Part shown: positions 6,768 through 14,962 of the stretch, piece after piece
Layout of the letters: each line of letters opens with the position of its first letter
How positions within the stretch are numbered: position 1 is the first letter of the stretch
Assembly (NCBI GenBank): GCA_947458585.1
Contig: CANGYY010000026.1
Location: 1-32,654, forward strand
Direction of reading: 5' to 3'
Origin: Cyclobacteriaceae bacterium
GTDB taxonomy: Bacteria > Bacteroidota > Bacteroidia > Cytophagales > Cyclobacteriaceae
Length of the DNA stretch: 32,654 nt
Made by a program: the position numbers and the translations under genes
Notes under the pieces: model-generated
Seen by the model: only the letters and a program-made list of their open reading frames with translations
Told to the model about the DNA's origin: nothing
Databases searched by the model: none

Positions 6768-7955
6768 ATGCGTCACCTGTTTCACGGGCTTCTTCTATTC
6801 CTTTGTTTAGTTTTCATCCCTGAGGCAAAAGCTCAGTCGCCTGAACCAGCTCCCGCCAATTCCTCCTACTTGCTGTTGGATAAAGGCTTGCAATATCGGA
6901 TTACCAAGGCGATCAATAGCATGTACAATTTTGATTTTGCTACGGCAGAACGAGATTTTGCGGTGATCATGTACCAATATCCTGACCACCCGCTGCCTGA
7001 TTTTTTGATGGCTTTGGGTTATTGGTGGCGTATTGAGATCAATGTAGATAACAAGCGTTACGACGATATTTTTATCCAATACCTGGATCGAGCCAATGCC
7101 AAGGCTAAAAAAATGTTGGATCAGAATCCAAAAAATAAGGAGGCTGCATTTTTCTTAGCCGCAGGTTATGGATTCCAAGGCCGCTTGTACAGCGAGCGGA
7201 AGAGTTGGACCAAGGCTACATTTGCAGGAAAAAATGCCTTGAACTACATGGAAATGAGTCGAGGGGAAGAGGAGTTTAATCCTGAGCTCTTGTTGGGAGA
7301 TGCGCTATTCAATTATTTTTCCATTTGGATCCCGGAGAATTATCCTTTGTTAAAACCCGTTTTGGCACTATTTCCAAAGGGCAACAAGAAGTTAGGGCTT
7401 ACGCAACTTGAAAAAGTGGCATCCAATGCCTTTTACACACGCGTGGAGGCTCAGTACTTTCTATTTCGATTGTATGGATCTGAGGAAAATAGACCTCAGG
7501 ACGCCTTACGAATCGTAGAATACTTGCACGAAAAATTCCCGAACAACCCTTATTTCCATCGTTCTTATGCTCGCTACCTCTATACCACAGGTAAGTGGAC
7601 ACAGGCCATGGAAGAATCCTTAGCCATCTTGGATCGGATTGAGCAAAAGCAATTTGGATACGAAGCCACAAGTGGGCGATATGCCTCATTTTATTTGGGT
7701 GAATACTTTTACCGCATAGGAAATCTCATTGAGGCAAAGCGTTATTATTCTAAAACTGTCATCATTGGCGAAGAATCTGAGACTCAAGAAAGTGGCTATT
7801 ACTTGTATTCTTTGATTTCTTTAGGGAAGATCGCTACGTTCGAGAAAAATAAGCCCTTGGCAAAAACCTATTTCAACCAAGTGAAAAAGTATGCGAAACG
7901 AAAGCACCCTGCGCATCAGGAAGCGAGAGATTTTATCAAAAAGAACAAACTATAA
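6768..7955 (+). CDS. Secreted tetratricopeptide-repeat protein
   Basis: 395 aa with a signal peptide (positively charged start, hydrophobic LLLFLCLVFIP, cleavage near ...EAKAQ, residue 23). The mature part is helical TPR-type repeats: visible units include FDFATAERDFAVIMYQYPDH (55-74), NRPQDALRIVEYLHEKFPNN (about 236-255) and the final KNKPLAKTYFNQVKKYAKR segment. It has no lipoprotein cysteine, so it is probably periplasmic. TPR proteins act as scaffolds; the partner cannot be read here. It stands alone, with its own -7 box and a 205-bp gap before the Lrp gene. Confidence 0.85.
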   Translation: MRHLFHGLLLFLCLVFIPEAKAQSPEPAPANSSYLLLDKGLQYRITKAINSMYNFDFATAERDFAVIMYQYPDHPLPDFLMALGYWWRIEINVDNKRYDDIFIQYLDRANAKAKKMLDQNPKNKEAAFFLAAGYGFQGRLYSERKSWTKATFAGKNALNYMEMSRGEEEFNPELLLGDALFNYFSIWIPENYPLLKPVLALFPKGNKKLGLTQLEKVASNAFYTRVEAQYFLFRLYGSEENRPQDALRIVEYLHEKFPNNPYFHRSYARYLYTTGKWTQAMEESLAILDRIEQKQFGYEATSGRYASFYLGEYFYRIGNLIEAKRYYSKTVIIGEESETQESGYYLYSLISLGKIATFEKNKPLAKTYFNQVKKYAKRKHPAHQEARDFIKKNKL

Positions 7956-8160
7956 GTCTGCTAACCCTCATTTTTTCCCGTTTGCCATAGATAATTTGAA
8001 TTCATGTAATAATAGGATCTAAATAAGTGGATTATTCGTTTTATTGTTTCTAATCTTTAACAAAATTCGGATTTCTCCCTAAAAAACATTCGCGCACACA
8101 TAGAATTTTCATCATTTATTGTAAATTTGTACCACATAAAATTTTGTAAAGCACAAAAAA
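7956..8160. other. AT-rich intergenic region
   Basis: 205 bp, clearly AT-richer than the flanking genes. It holds the lrp promoter region near its right end. I find no tRNA, hairpin terminator or short ORF with a convincing start. Confidence 0.5.
8122..8129 (+). promoter_or_regulatory. -7 box of the Lrp/AsnC family gene
   Basis: TAAATTTG matches TAnnTTTG exactly and lies 32 bp before the ATG. The sequence around it is AT-rich, as expected for a promoter. No clear -33 TTG at the standard spacing; autoregulation by the Lrp protein would be usual for the family. Confidence 0.6.
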
Positions 8161-8643
8161 ATGGATAGCAACATTCGAATTAAGTTTGATAAAATCGATC
8201 GAAGTATTTTGGAAATACTTCAGAGCAATGCAAAAATCACCAATGCTCAACTTTCAAAGGATATCGGGCTATCTCCTGCTCCCACTTTGGAGCGTGTGAA
8301 GAAGTTAGAGCAATCTGGAATTATCAAGAGTTACCATGCGAAATTGGATCCAGAGAAAATTGGTCTTGGCGTGAGCACCTTTGTCTTAGTAAGCTTAATT
8401 GGTCACAACAAGGGGAATATCGATGCCTTCATGAAGGAGATCAACCTTATTCCGGAAGTCATTGAATGTCATCACATTACCGGTACGGGTGACTTTATTT
8501 TGAAGATCATAGCCAAAGACATCATGGCCTACCAAAAATTGATGTTGGAAAAGGTTTCTGAGATCAAAGAAGTAGATTCCATGCAATCCATGGTAATCCT
8601 TTCTACTTTTAAGGATTCCAAAGTACTTCCAATTCCAGCTTAA
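8161..8643 (+). CDS. Lrp/AsnC family transcriptional regulator
   Basis: 160 aa, the standard length. An N-terminal winged helix-turn-helix (about 12-60: DRSILEILQSNAKITNAQLS, then IGLSPAPTLERVKKLE) is followed by the ligand-binding RAM domain (about 70-150), which contains the family's GxGDF-like G-T-G-D-F turn. Such proteins form octameric discs and respond to amino acids such as leucine, lysine or methionine. Here the gene is monocistronic: it has its own promoter, and an intrinsic terminator starts 19 bp after the stop. Which amino acid it senses cannot be told. Confidence 0.95.
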   Translation: MDSNIRIKFDKIDRSILEILQSNAKITNAQLSKDIGLSPAPTLERVKKLEQSGIIKSYHAKLDPEKIGLGVSTFVLVSLIGHNKGNIDAFMKEINLIPEVIECHHITGTGDFILKIIAKDIMAYQKLMLEKVSEIKEVDSMQSMVILSTFKDSKVLPIPA

Positions 8644-8661
8644 TTAGCCAAAAAGAATTTT

Positions 8662-8687
8662 AGGGTGGCTTGCCACCCTTTTTTTTT
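8662..8687 (+). terminator. Intrinsic terminator after the Lrp gene
   Basis: Stem GGGTGG (8663-8668) / CCACCC (8673-8678) with a CTTG loop, followed by T9 (8679-8687). Only 7 bp separate the T-tract from the ATG of the Nudix gene at 8695, so it may also act as an attenuator for the downstream pair. Confidence 0.9.
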
Positions 8688-8694
8688 GAACACG

Positions 8695-9237
8695 ATGACT
8701 GAAAACCCCTGGAAAACCAAGTCCACAGCGATTGTTTACGAGAATCCCTGGATTCGTGTGGAGCATCACGAAGTGCTAACCCCTACGGGAAAGGATGGGA
8801 TTTATGGTAAAACCCATTTCAAAAACAAAGCCATTGCCATTCTTCCGATTGATGAAGAAGGGAACACCTGGCTGGTAGGTCAATACCGCTATGCGCTGGA
8901 TGCCTATTCCTGGGAAGTCCCGATGGGTGGAGGACCTTTGGAACTCGATACATTGGATTCTGCAAAGCGGGAATTGAAAGAAGAAACAGGCCTGACTGCT
9001 AGCCAATGGACGGAGTTGCAGCTGATCCATACCTCCAATTCGGTCACAGATGAGGTTGGGTATATTTTTCTGGCCCAAGGACTGACGGAAGGCGAACCGG
9101 AATTTGAAGATACCGAAGACATCAGCATCAAGAAACTCCCTTTTGTAGAGGCATTGGATTGGGTGATGCAGGGGAAAATCACCGATTCCTTGTCCGTAAT
9201 TGCGATTTTTCGGGTGGCTAGAATGTTAGGATATTGA
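8695..9237 (+). CDS. Nudix hydrolase, ADP-ribose pyrophosphatase-like
   Basis: 180 aa from the ATG at 8695; the longer GTG reading would be translated from the terminator stem and is rejected. The Nudix box lies at about 78-100 and keeps the metal-binding core R92-E93-L-K-E96-E97-x-G99-L100. The first Glu of the canonical box is shifted by one residue (E83 then eight residues before R92). The upstream LVGQYRY and the EVPMGG segment are typical of the ADP-ribose/NDP-sugar pyrophosphatase branch, which hydrolyses a nucleoside diphosphate linked to X. Cytosolic. The MATE gene starts 4 bp later, so they form an operon. Confidence 0.92.
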   Translation: MTENPWKTKSTAIVYENPWIRVEHHEVLTPTGKDGIYGKTHFKNKAIAILPIDEEGNTWLVGQYRYALDAYSWEVPMGGGPLELDTLDSAKRELKEETGLTASQWTELQLIHTSNSVTDEVGYIFLAQGLTEGEPEFEDTEDISIKKLPFVEALDWVMQGKITDSLSVIAIFRVARMLGY

Positions 9238-9241
9238 TACT

Positions 9242-10600
9242 ATGGCAGTACGAGAACAAGTAAAAACCACCTTTCTTCTGGCTTATCCAGTGATGCTCAG
9301 TCAGCTAGGACAAGTGGCTGTGGGCGTGGCTGATTCCATGATGGTAGGGCGCCTAGGTGCACTGGAACTGGCAGCTTCCTCCCTAGCCAATAGTATTTTT
9401 TTTGTACTCCTCATGTTTGGAATTGGCATTTCGATGGGATTGACACCCTTGGTATCCAAGGCTAATGGCAAGGGGAAGACCCATCAAATCTCGAGGCTCT
9501 TTAGCAATAGCCTTTTGATTAATTTTTTAACAAGCCTCTTGATGCTTGGATTGGTTCTTTTGTTCTCAAGAAATCTCAATTTTTTAAATCAGCCTGAAGA
9601 AGTCGAAACTTTGGCATTGCCCTTTTTGCTAATTATCACAGCCTCATTGGTTCCATTGATGCTTTTTCAAACCTTCAAGCAGTTTGTCGAAGGCCTTTCG
9701 CAAACCAAGCAAGCCATGTTCATCACCATTGCTGCCAATTTGGTCAACGTATTCCTGAATTGGCTACTGATCTGGGGACATTGGGGATTTCCGGAATTGG
9801 GATTTTTAGGAGCTGCTTGGGCCACCTTAATTTCACGTGTATTGATGATGGTGCTGATGGGTGCCTATGTACTTTATTCCAAGCGCTATGCAGATTTTGG
9901 CATTCGAATTCTTCGATTCAAACCCAATTGGACGCTTTGTCAGCGGATTTTGAAAATAGGTGTCCCAACCGGGTTTCAATTTATTTTTGAGGTATCCGCT
10001 TTCAGTGCAGCCGCCATCATGATGGGCTGGATTGGTGTCAATGCGCTTGCTGGACATCAAATTGCCTTGAACCTGGCTTCCATCAGTTACATGATGGCCA
10101 CAGGCTTGGCTACAGCAGGGATGATTCGCGTCAGTCATTACATTGGCAAAGAAGACTTCAATGGAATGCGAGAGGCTGGAATGGTGGCTTTCGGGATGGT
10201 GGCTACCTTTATGTTTGTCTGTGCCCTTCTATTTTTTGTACTCCGGTTTTTTCTGCCTACGCTGTACATTGATGATCCGCAGGTCATTTCCTTGGCCGCT
10301 TCGCTATTGGTTTTGGCTGGGTTATTCCAACTTTCAGATGGGATTCAAGTAGTGGGCTTAGGAGTCCTTCGTGGCCTAGAAGATGTCAAGGTGCCCACTG
10401 TAGTGACTTTTTTAGCCTATTGGGGACTTGGACTTCCACTAGGGTATTTCCTTGCATTTACGATGGGTTTTGCCGAAAAGGGAATTTGGATTGGGTTGTT
10501 AATTGGCCTTACCCTCACCGCGGGTATGCTCCTGTATCGGTTTGATAAGCTCAGCAAAAAGAAATCTAAGTCCAAGACAGACCTCCCCATTACTTCCTAA
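9242..10600 (+). CDS. MATE family efflux transporter
   Basis: 452 aa, about twelve membrane segments in two homologous halves, the usual MATE length. The opening AYPVMLSQLGQVAVGVADSM and the VGRLGALELAASSLANS that follows are characteristic of the NorM/DinF branch. The second half begins near residue 235 with the related FEVSAFSAAAIMMGWIGVNA. Members exchange Na+ or H+ for cationic drugs or metabolites. It begins 4 bp after the Nudix gene, a spacing that implies translational coupling. Substrate not predictable. The tail is basic (KKKSKSKTD). Confidence 0.94.
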   Translation: MAVREQVKTTFLLAYPVMLSQLGQVAVGVADSMMVGRLGALELAASSLANSIFFVLLMFGIGISMGLTPLVSKANGKGKTHQISRLFSNSLLINFLTSLLMLGLVLLFSRNLNFLNQPEEVETLALPFLLIITASLVPLMLFQTFKQFVEGLSQTKQAMFITIAANLVNVFLNWLLIWGHWGFPELGFLGAAWATLISRVLMMVLMGAYVLYSKRYADFGIRILRFKPNWTLCQRILKIGVPTGFQFIFEVSAFSAAAIMMGWIGVNALAGHQIALNLASISYMMATGLATAGMIRVSHYIGKEDFNGMREAGMVAFGMVATFMFVCALLFFVLRFFLPTLYIDDPQVISLAASLLVLAGLFQLSDGIQVVGLGVLRGLEDVKVPTVVTFLAYWGLGLPLGYFLAFTMGFAEKGIWIGLLIGLTLTAGMLLYRFDKLSKKKSKSKTDLPITS

Positions 10601-10666
10601 TTTTCTAGTTGCGGCTGTGATTTTTAGGAGGGAAGAAGTATCTTGACGATTCAAAATTTTGTCTCC

Positions 10667-12016
10667 ATGAATCGACTACTGCTCTCCATTGCCTTTTTCC
10701 TCTTCCTTTCCCCTGTTTTTGCCCAAGGTCCCGCTGTACTCTCTGTTCGAGAACAAGCAGCTGTAGTGGACGGATGGTTGGAAGATCGAATCCAGCAAGT
10801 ATTGCCCAATCTGATGACCGAGACGGGCATTGATTTTTGGATAGTCGTTTCCCGCGAGTACAACGAGGATCCGGTGATCCGTACCCTTTTGCCAGCCACC
10901 TGGCATGCTGCCCGTAGACGCACCATTCTAGTCATGTACCAACCAAGTCCAAATGCACCCGTAGAAACCTATGCCGTGGCGCGCTACGATGTGGGCAAAT
11001 CCTTTAAGAAAGCTTGGGATCCTGAAGCGCAACCGGATCAATGGAAAGCCTTGTTGGCCATCATTGAGGCCAAAAAACCTAAGAAAATTGGACTGAACTT
11101 CTCCAAGGATTACGGCCATGCTGATGGACTTACGCACTTCGATTACGAGGAGTTGATGCGAATTCTTCCAGCTCAAGAGAAGATAAAAGTGGTGTCCGCC
11201 CAGACGCTTGCAGTGCGCTGGTTGGAAACGCGTACTGCGGCTGAAATGGCTGCCTACAAGCACATTCAAGAACTGGCACATTACATTATCGCGGAGGGAC
11301 TTTCAGATCGGGTCATCACTCCAGGTGTCACCACCACAGAGGATGTAGTTTGGTTTTACAGAGAGAAAATCAAGGAGATGAAGCTAGATACTTGGTTTCA
11401 TCCAACAGTGGATATCCAAAGACCAGATCCAAGTTCTCAAGAGGCTTCCCGTTCCTTTGCCATACGTCCCACAGAGCAGGTAATTCTACCTGGGGATTTG
11501 CTGCATATTGATTTTGGGATTACCTACCTGCGCCTGAATACAGATACCCAGGAATTGGCTTATGTGCTCAAGGCTGGAGAAATCGAAGTTCCGGCCTACT
11601 TGCAAGATGCCTTGAAAGTGGGGAATCGTTTGCAGGATATTTTGACAACGAATTTTACGACGGGCAAGACAGGTAATCAAATTTTGAAGGCTGCTCGAGT
11701 GCAGATGGATAAGGAGGGAATCAAAGGAAGTATTTATACCCATCCCCTGGGCTTCTATGGGCATTCGGCTGGTCCGACTATCGGCATGTGGGACAACCAA
11801 GGGGATACCCCTGGAGCGGGTGACTTCCCGATGCACGCGCATACAGGTTATGCGATTGAGTTGAATGCAGTGGTTTTCGTCGAGGAATGGAACAAGGACG
11901 TTCGCGTGATGCTTGAAGAGGGGGCCTATTTTGACGGTAAAAAAGTGACCTACTACAATGGTCGTCAAAAATCCATTCTTGCCATTCCGCGAAAAAGCGA
12001 TTACCTAGGCTACTGA
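10667..12016 (+). CDS. Secreted M24 family metallopeptidase (Xaa-Pro aminopeptidase-like)
   Basis: 449 aa from the ATG at 10667, which gives a clean signal peptide (MNRLLLSIAFFLFLSPVFAQ, cleavage after FA). An in-frame TTG at 10643 has an unusually good Shine-Dalgarno sequence AGGAGGG (10627-10633) and is an alternative start. The C-terminal half is the pita-bread M24 fold. Metal ligands are visible: Asp in HIDFG and a second Asp 11 residues later (LNTD), His in GHSAGPT, Glu in AIELNAVV and Glu in VMLEEGAYF. The N-terminal half is the creatinase/aminopeptidase-P N domain. It would trim X-Pro peptides in the periplasm. The stop overlaps the convergent MFS gene by 12 bp. Confidence 0.92.
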   Translation: MNRLLLSIAFFLFLSPVFAQGPAVLSVREQAAVVDGWLEDRIQQVLPNLMTETGIDFWIVVSREYNEDPVIRTLLPATWHAARRRTILVMYQPSPNAPVETYAVARYDVGKSFKKAWDPEAQPDQWKALLAIIEAKKPKKIGLNFSKDYGHADGLTHFDYEELMRILPAQEKIKVVSAQTLAVRWLETRTAAEMAAYKHIQELAHYIIAEGLSDRVITPGVTTTEDVVWFYREKIKEMKLDTWFHPTVDIQRPDPSSQEASRSFAIRPTEQVILPGDLLHIDFGITYLRLNTDTQELAYVLKAGEIEVPAYLQDALKVGNRLQDILTTNFTTGKTGNQILKAARVQMDKEGIKGSIYTHPLGFYGHSAGPTIGMWDNQGDTPGAGDFPMHAHTGYAIELNAVVFVEEWNKDVRVMLEEGAYFDGKKVTYYNGRQKSILAIPRKSDYLGY

Positions 12017-13189
12017 GAGCGGTTCCGGTTTCCCGTCACTTTTGATGAAAAGCAAAATGACCAAACCGAGACTCGCTACTCCAGCAGAGAAAAGGAAGGC
12101 TGTTTGAAAATTAGCCGATTCGTTGCCATAAAGCCATCCAGAGACGAGTGCGCCCAGACCAATCCCCAATTCTAGGAAAATGTACATGGTCGCCAAGGCT
12201 CTTCCTCTAAATTGTTCCAAGGATCGATCTACCACCCAAGCAGTAGTAGTGGGGCTATACATACCTACTGCTGCACCGAAGAGCACCGCTGCACCTAATA
12301 GCATCACTTTGCTGGATGCAAAGGCCACAGCAACCATCGCTAGGACCATGACGGCAGATGCCACGCGCATCACACGCACACGACCGATGCGATCGGAGGT
12401 TCGGCCTGCGATCAGACGGATACCCAAGGAGGAAAGTGTAAACACCGCAAAGAAGAGCCCCTTATTTTGGATGCCTAAATGACTGGAAAGGTCAGGGACC
12501 AAGGTCAGCACCACCCCAAAGGAAAAGACGGAGAGAAAAAGAATGGCGGAAGGTAGCAGCACTCGCTTTTCCAAGATTTCGTTTTTATCCAATTTGAATA
12601 GTTTCCACCGAAGCGGTTCTTTTTCTTGGAGCGTTTCTTTCAAGCGAATCAAAATCAAGATGGAGAATATCGCCGTGAATGCTGCTGAATAAAACAACAC
12701 CTCAATGGGCCAAATACTGGCAATCCAGCCACCCAAGGCAGGTCCAGCGGCCATTCCCAAGGAGCCAAATAGCGATTGAATCCCCAGTGCTTCCCCACGC
12801 TGCGCAAAAGGAACCGTATCGGCCACATAGGCGGAAGAACCAGTAGGGGTAAATCCTGCTGAGAACCCATGGGCAAATCGGAGGAATAAAAATCCACCCA
12901 CAAATTGGAGTAGGGGATAACTCAATCCCACGACAAAGCAGACAGCAGCACCAAAAATCATCACCGGTATTCGGCCAATCTTATCTGCCAACTTCCCACT
13001 AAAGGGCCGGGATAATCCTGCCGACAGGGTAAATAGCGCAATGATCCATCCTTTGTAGGATTCCCCTCCCAAGGAAGTCAGGTAGGAGGGAAGTTCGGGA
13101 ATGATCATGTTGAAACTCGAAAAAAACAGAAAACTACTCAGGCAGAGCAGAAAAAAATTGAGTGTAAAGAAGGAGGGAAGTAGCCTCAT
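12005..13189 (-). CDS. Major facilitator superfamily transporter
   Basis: 394 aa from the ATG at 13189 (a TTG three codons earlier is possible), with twelve membrane segments. The MFS motif A appears between helices 2 and 3 as GKLADKIGRIPVM, and a related GRTSDRIGRVRVM marks the second half near residue 265. The N-half LxxxPALGGWI region matches drug:H+ antiporter 12-helix members, so it is probably an exporter of drugs or sugars. It overlaps the convergent peptidase gene by 12 bp. The prfB terminator lies between prfB and this gene, so it has separate transcription. Confidence 0.92.
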   Translation of the reverse strand: MRLLPSFFTLNFFLLCLSSFLFFSSFNMIIPELPSYLTSLGGESYKGWIIALFTLSAGLSRPFSGKLADKIGRIPVMIFGAAVCFVVGLSYPLLQFVGGFLFLRFAHGFSAGFTPTGSSAYVADTVPFAQRGEALGIQSLFGSLGMAAGPALGGWIASIWPIEVLFYSAAFTAIFSILILIRLKETLQEKEPLRWKLFKLDKNEILEKRVLLPSAILFLSVFSFGVVLTLVPDLSSHLGIQNKGLFFAVFTLSSLGIRLIAGRTSDRIGRVRVMRVASAVMVLAMVAVAFASSKVMLLGAAVLFGAAVGMYSPTTTAWVVDRSLEQFRGRALATMYIFLELGIGLGALVSGWLYGNESANFQTAFLFSAGVASLGLVILLFIKSDGKPEPLSVA

Positions 13190-13205
13190 GGAATGCAATT
13201 GTACT

Positions 13206-13234
13206 AAAAAGGCCGAAGAAGAAATCCTCGGCCT
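13206..13234 (-). terminator. Intrinsic terminator of prfB
   Basis: Read on the minus strand, a 7-bp stem AGGCCGA (13234-13228) / TCGGCCT (13216-13210) encloses an 11-nt loop and runs into T5 (13210-13206). It starts 6 bp after the prfB stop codon. Confidence 0.88.
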
Positions 13235-13240
13235 AGATAC

Positions 13241-14342
13241 TTAATCTTTGTTTGCATTTTCCTCACTTTGAGCGAGAAGGAATGCTTTCATAAATTCATT
13301 GAGTCCTCCATCAAGCACACCTTGTGCATCGGAGGTTTCATGACTAGTTCGGTTGTCCTTCACCAACTTGTAGGGGTGGAGTACATAGTTTCGAATTTGT
13401 GATCCAAAATCTACACGTAGTTTGGAAGATTCAATTTTGGCGATTTCTGCATTTCGCTTTTCCAATTCCAGTTGGTACAACCTGGATTTTAGCATTTGCA
13501 TGGCTAATTCCCGGTTGGCAAGCTGTGAGCGCTCCACTTGGCAGACGACTACGATACCGGTTGGCTTGTGCGTCAATTGTACCTTGGTTTCCACCTTGTT
13601 TACGTTCTGTCCGCCGGCGCCACCAGATCTAGAAGTATGTAGTTCCACGTCTCCAGGATTGATGTCGATTTCGATCGAATCGTCTACTTCTGGGTAGGCA
13701 TAGACAGAGGCGAATGAAGTATGTCTTCGTCCCCCAGAGTCAAATGGAGAGATCCTTACGAGCCGGTGCACGCCAGTTTCTGATTTGAGGAAGCCATAGG
13801 CAAGTGGGCCTTCAAAAAGGAGTGTTGCAGATTTGATCCCCGCGACTTCTCCAGGCTGCATGTCCATTTCACGAACTTTGTAGCCATTTTTTTCACCCCA
13901 CATGATGTACATACGCATGAGGATCGATGCCCAATCGTTACTTTCTGTTCCGCCAGCACCTGGATTGATTTCAAGAACTGCATTAAGTTGGTCTTCTTCT
14001 GCTGAGAGCATTTTCTTGAGTTCCAACTCTTCTACAGCATCTTTACAGAGTAGGAAGTCTTTCTTGAGTTCTTCTTCGGTAACTTCTCCTGCAGTGAAAA
14101 ATTCATACAGCACTTCCAAATCCTGAATTTTCGTGTCCAGGCTTTCAAAAGCAGTGGTCCAGCCTTTTCTGGCTTGGATTTGTTTCATTGTTTTTTCCGC
14201 TTCGTCTGGGTTGTTCCAGAAGTCAGCTTGGGCTGATACGGCCTCTAGGTCTTGGATTTCTACTTTCTTACGATCGTAGTCAAAGATACCTCCTCAAAGC
14301 CGATGTGCGGGCTTTCAAGTCTTTCAGTTGGTCTGAAGTCAT
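13241..14342 (-). CDS. prfB: Peptide chain release factor 2, with programmed +1 frameshift
   Basis: 366 aa after frameshifting, close to the 365 aa of E. coli RF2. Translation starts at the ATG at 14342 ([20 protein letters not shown]), meets an in-frame TGA at 14282-14280 and must slip +1 to resume at GAC (14281-14279, reading [10 protein letters not shown]). Plain ORF calling would start wrongly at internal Met52. RF2-specific features are the SPF anticodon-like tripeptide (198-200) and the universal GGQ motif (243-245) that triggers peptidyl-tRNA hydrolysis at UAA and UGA. The frameshift is autoregulatory: low RF2 slows termination at the UGA and favours the slip. An intrinsic terminator follows. 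Confidence 0.97.
14279..14294 (-). promoter_or_regulatory. prfB: prfB programmed +1 frameshift signal
   Basis: Minus-strand sequence AGGAGGTATCTTTGAC: a Shine-Dalgarno-like AGGAGG (14294-14289), three bases, slippery CTT (14285-14283), then stop TGA (14282-14280) followed by C. Order and spacing are the same as the E. coli site. The zero frame encodes 20 residues before the stop, and the +1 frame continues as GAC TAC GAT. Confidence 0.96.
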
Positions 14343-14373
14343 CTGTCTAAGTTAAAAATCTGAGTCAAAAATC

Positions 14374-14394
14374 GGTAAAAATTCTGGCTTTACC
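14374..14394 (-). terminator. Possible weak hairpin between prfB and the 181-aa gene
   Basis: GGTAAA (minus strand, 14394-14389) and TTTACC (14379-14374) form a 6-bp inverted repeat with a 9-nt loop about 12 bp after the stop of the upstream minus-strand gene. An alternative CTGG/CCAG stem with TTTTT after it overlaps. The stem is weak and AT-rich; it could be a terminator or part of the prfB control region. Confidence 0.35.
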
Positions 14395-14405
14395 AGTAGC
14401 TCTCC

Positions 14406-14951
14406 CTATTCTATTTCAAGAATTACCAGCTGAATCCTGTTTTTTTCGGAGAGTGTAAAGGTTTTGTAGCGCACGGGAAGCAATCCGAATCCCGTACCCA
14501 GGAGGATGGCTGAAGTCTTGATTAATCCAGGGCTAAATTGCAGTTTACGCTGTTGATAAAGACTATTGATACCTTCCAGAGCGATGGCCATGGTTCCTGC
14601 ACCCAAGGAAAGATTGGTCAAGTTGGTTAGCGTACGATTTCGAGGATCTTTTCTTCGGATGTCGATTTCGAGGATGTCTGAAGGGCTAAGAATATTCTCA
14701 GTGAGGTAGAGGTATTCCGTATCCAGGTTGACGATTTTATCGGTGACGAAGTAGCCAATCTTTTTGCTTTTGTAGGTAATGTCTTCCCCAGGGTAAAATC
14801 GAACTTGACTCTTTTGATTGGACCCTCGTTTGAGTAGTAAAAATTTCTTAGGCTGTTCTTGAGCAAGAATGGATCCTGCAAATAAACCAAGAAATAGGAA
14901 GGAGAGGAGCACCTTTCCGAATGGCTTAGTTGGTCTGCTTACCCAGCTCAT
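14406..14951 (-). CDS. Small exported protein, unknown function
   Basis: 181 aa from the ATG at 14951, 11 bp after the ilvE stop. An earlier in-frame start at 14981 would overlap ilvE by 19 bp. The N-terminus has a signal peptide or anchor (basic KPFGK, then VLLSFLFLGLFAGSILAQ). The mature part carries a beta-rich segment (about 25-95: RFYPGEDITYKSKKIGYFV and an acidic DTEYLYLTENILSPSDI) and a second hydrophobic zone around 105-150. I recognise no family. It probably rides on the ilvE transcript and acts in the periplasm or inner membrane. Confidence 0.72.
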   Translation of the reverse strand: MSWVSRPTKPFGKVLLSFLFLGLFAGSILAQEQPKKFLLLKRGSNQKSQVRFYPGEDITYKSKKIGYFVTDKIVNLDTEYLYLTENILSPSDILEIDIRRKDPRNRTLTNLTNLSLGAGTMAIALEGINSLYQQRKLQFSPGLIKTSAILLGTGFGLLPVRYKTFTLSEKNRIQLVILEIE

Positions 14952-14962
14952 CGTATTAACTA

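Noticed and set aside
11486-11968. 160-aa minus-strand open frame opposite the M24 peptidase
   Set aside because: Lies across the metal-ligand region of the peptidase and has no domain signs.
13241-14342. Apparent internal stop (TGA at 14282-14280) in prfB suggesting a pseudogene
   Set aside because: It is the programmed +1 frameshift site, with AGGAGG, CTT-TGA-C order and spacing as in E. coli; the rest of the gene is intact.
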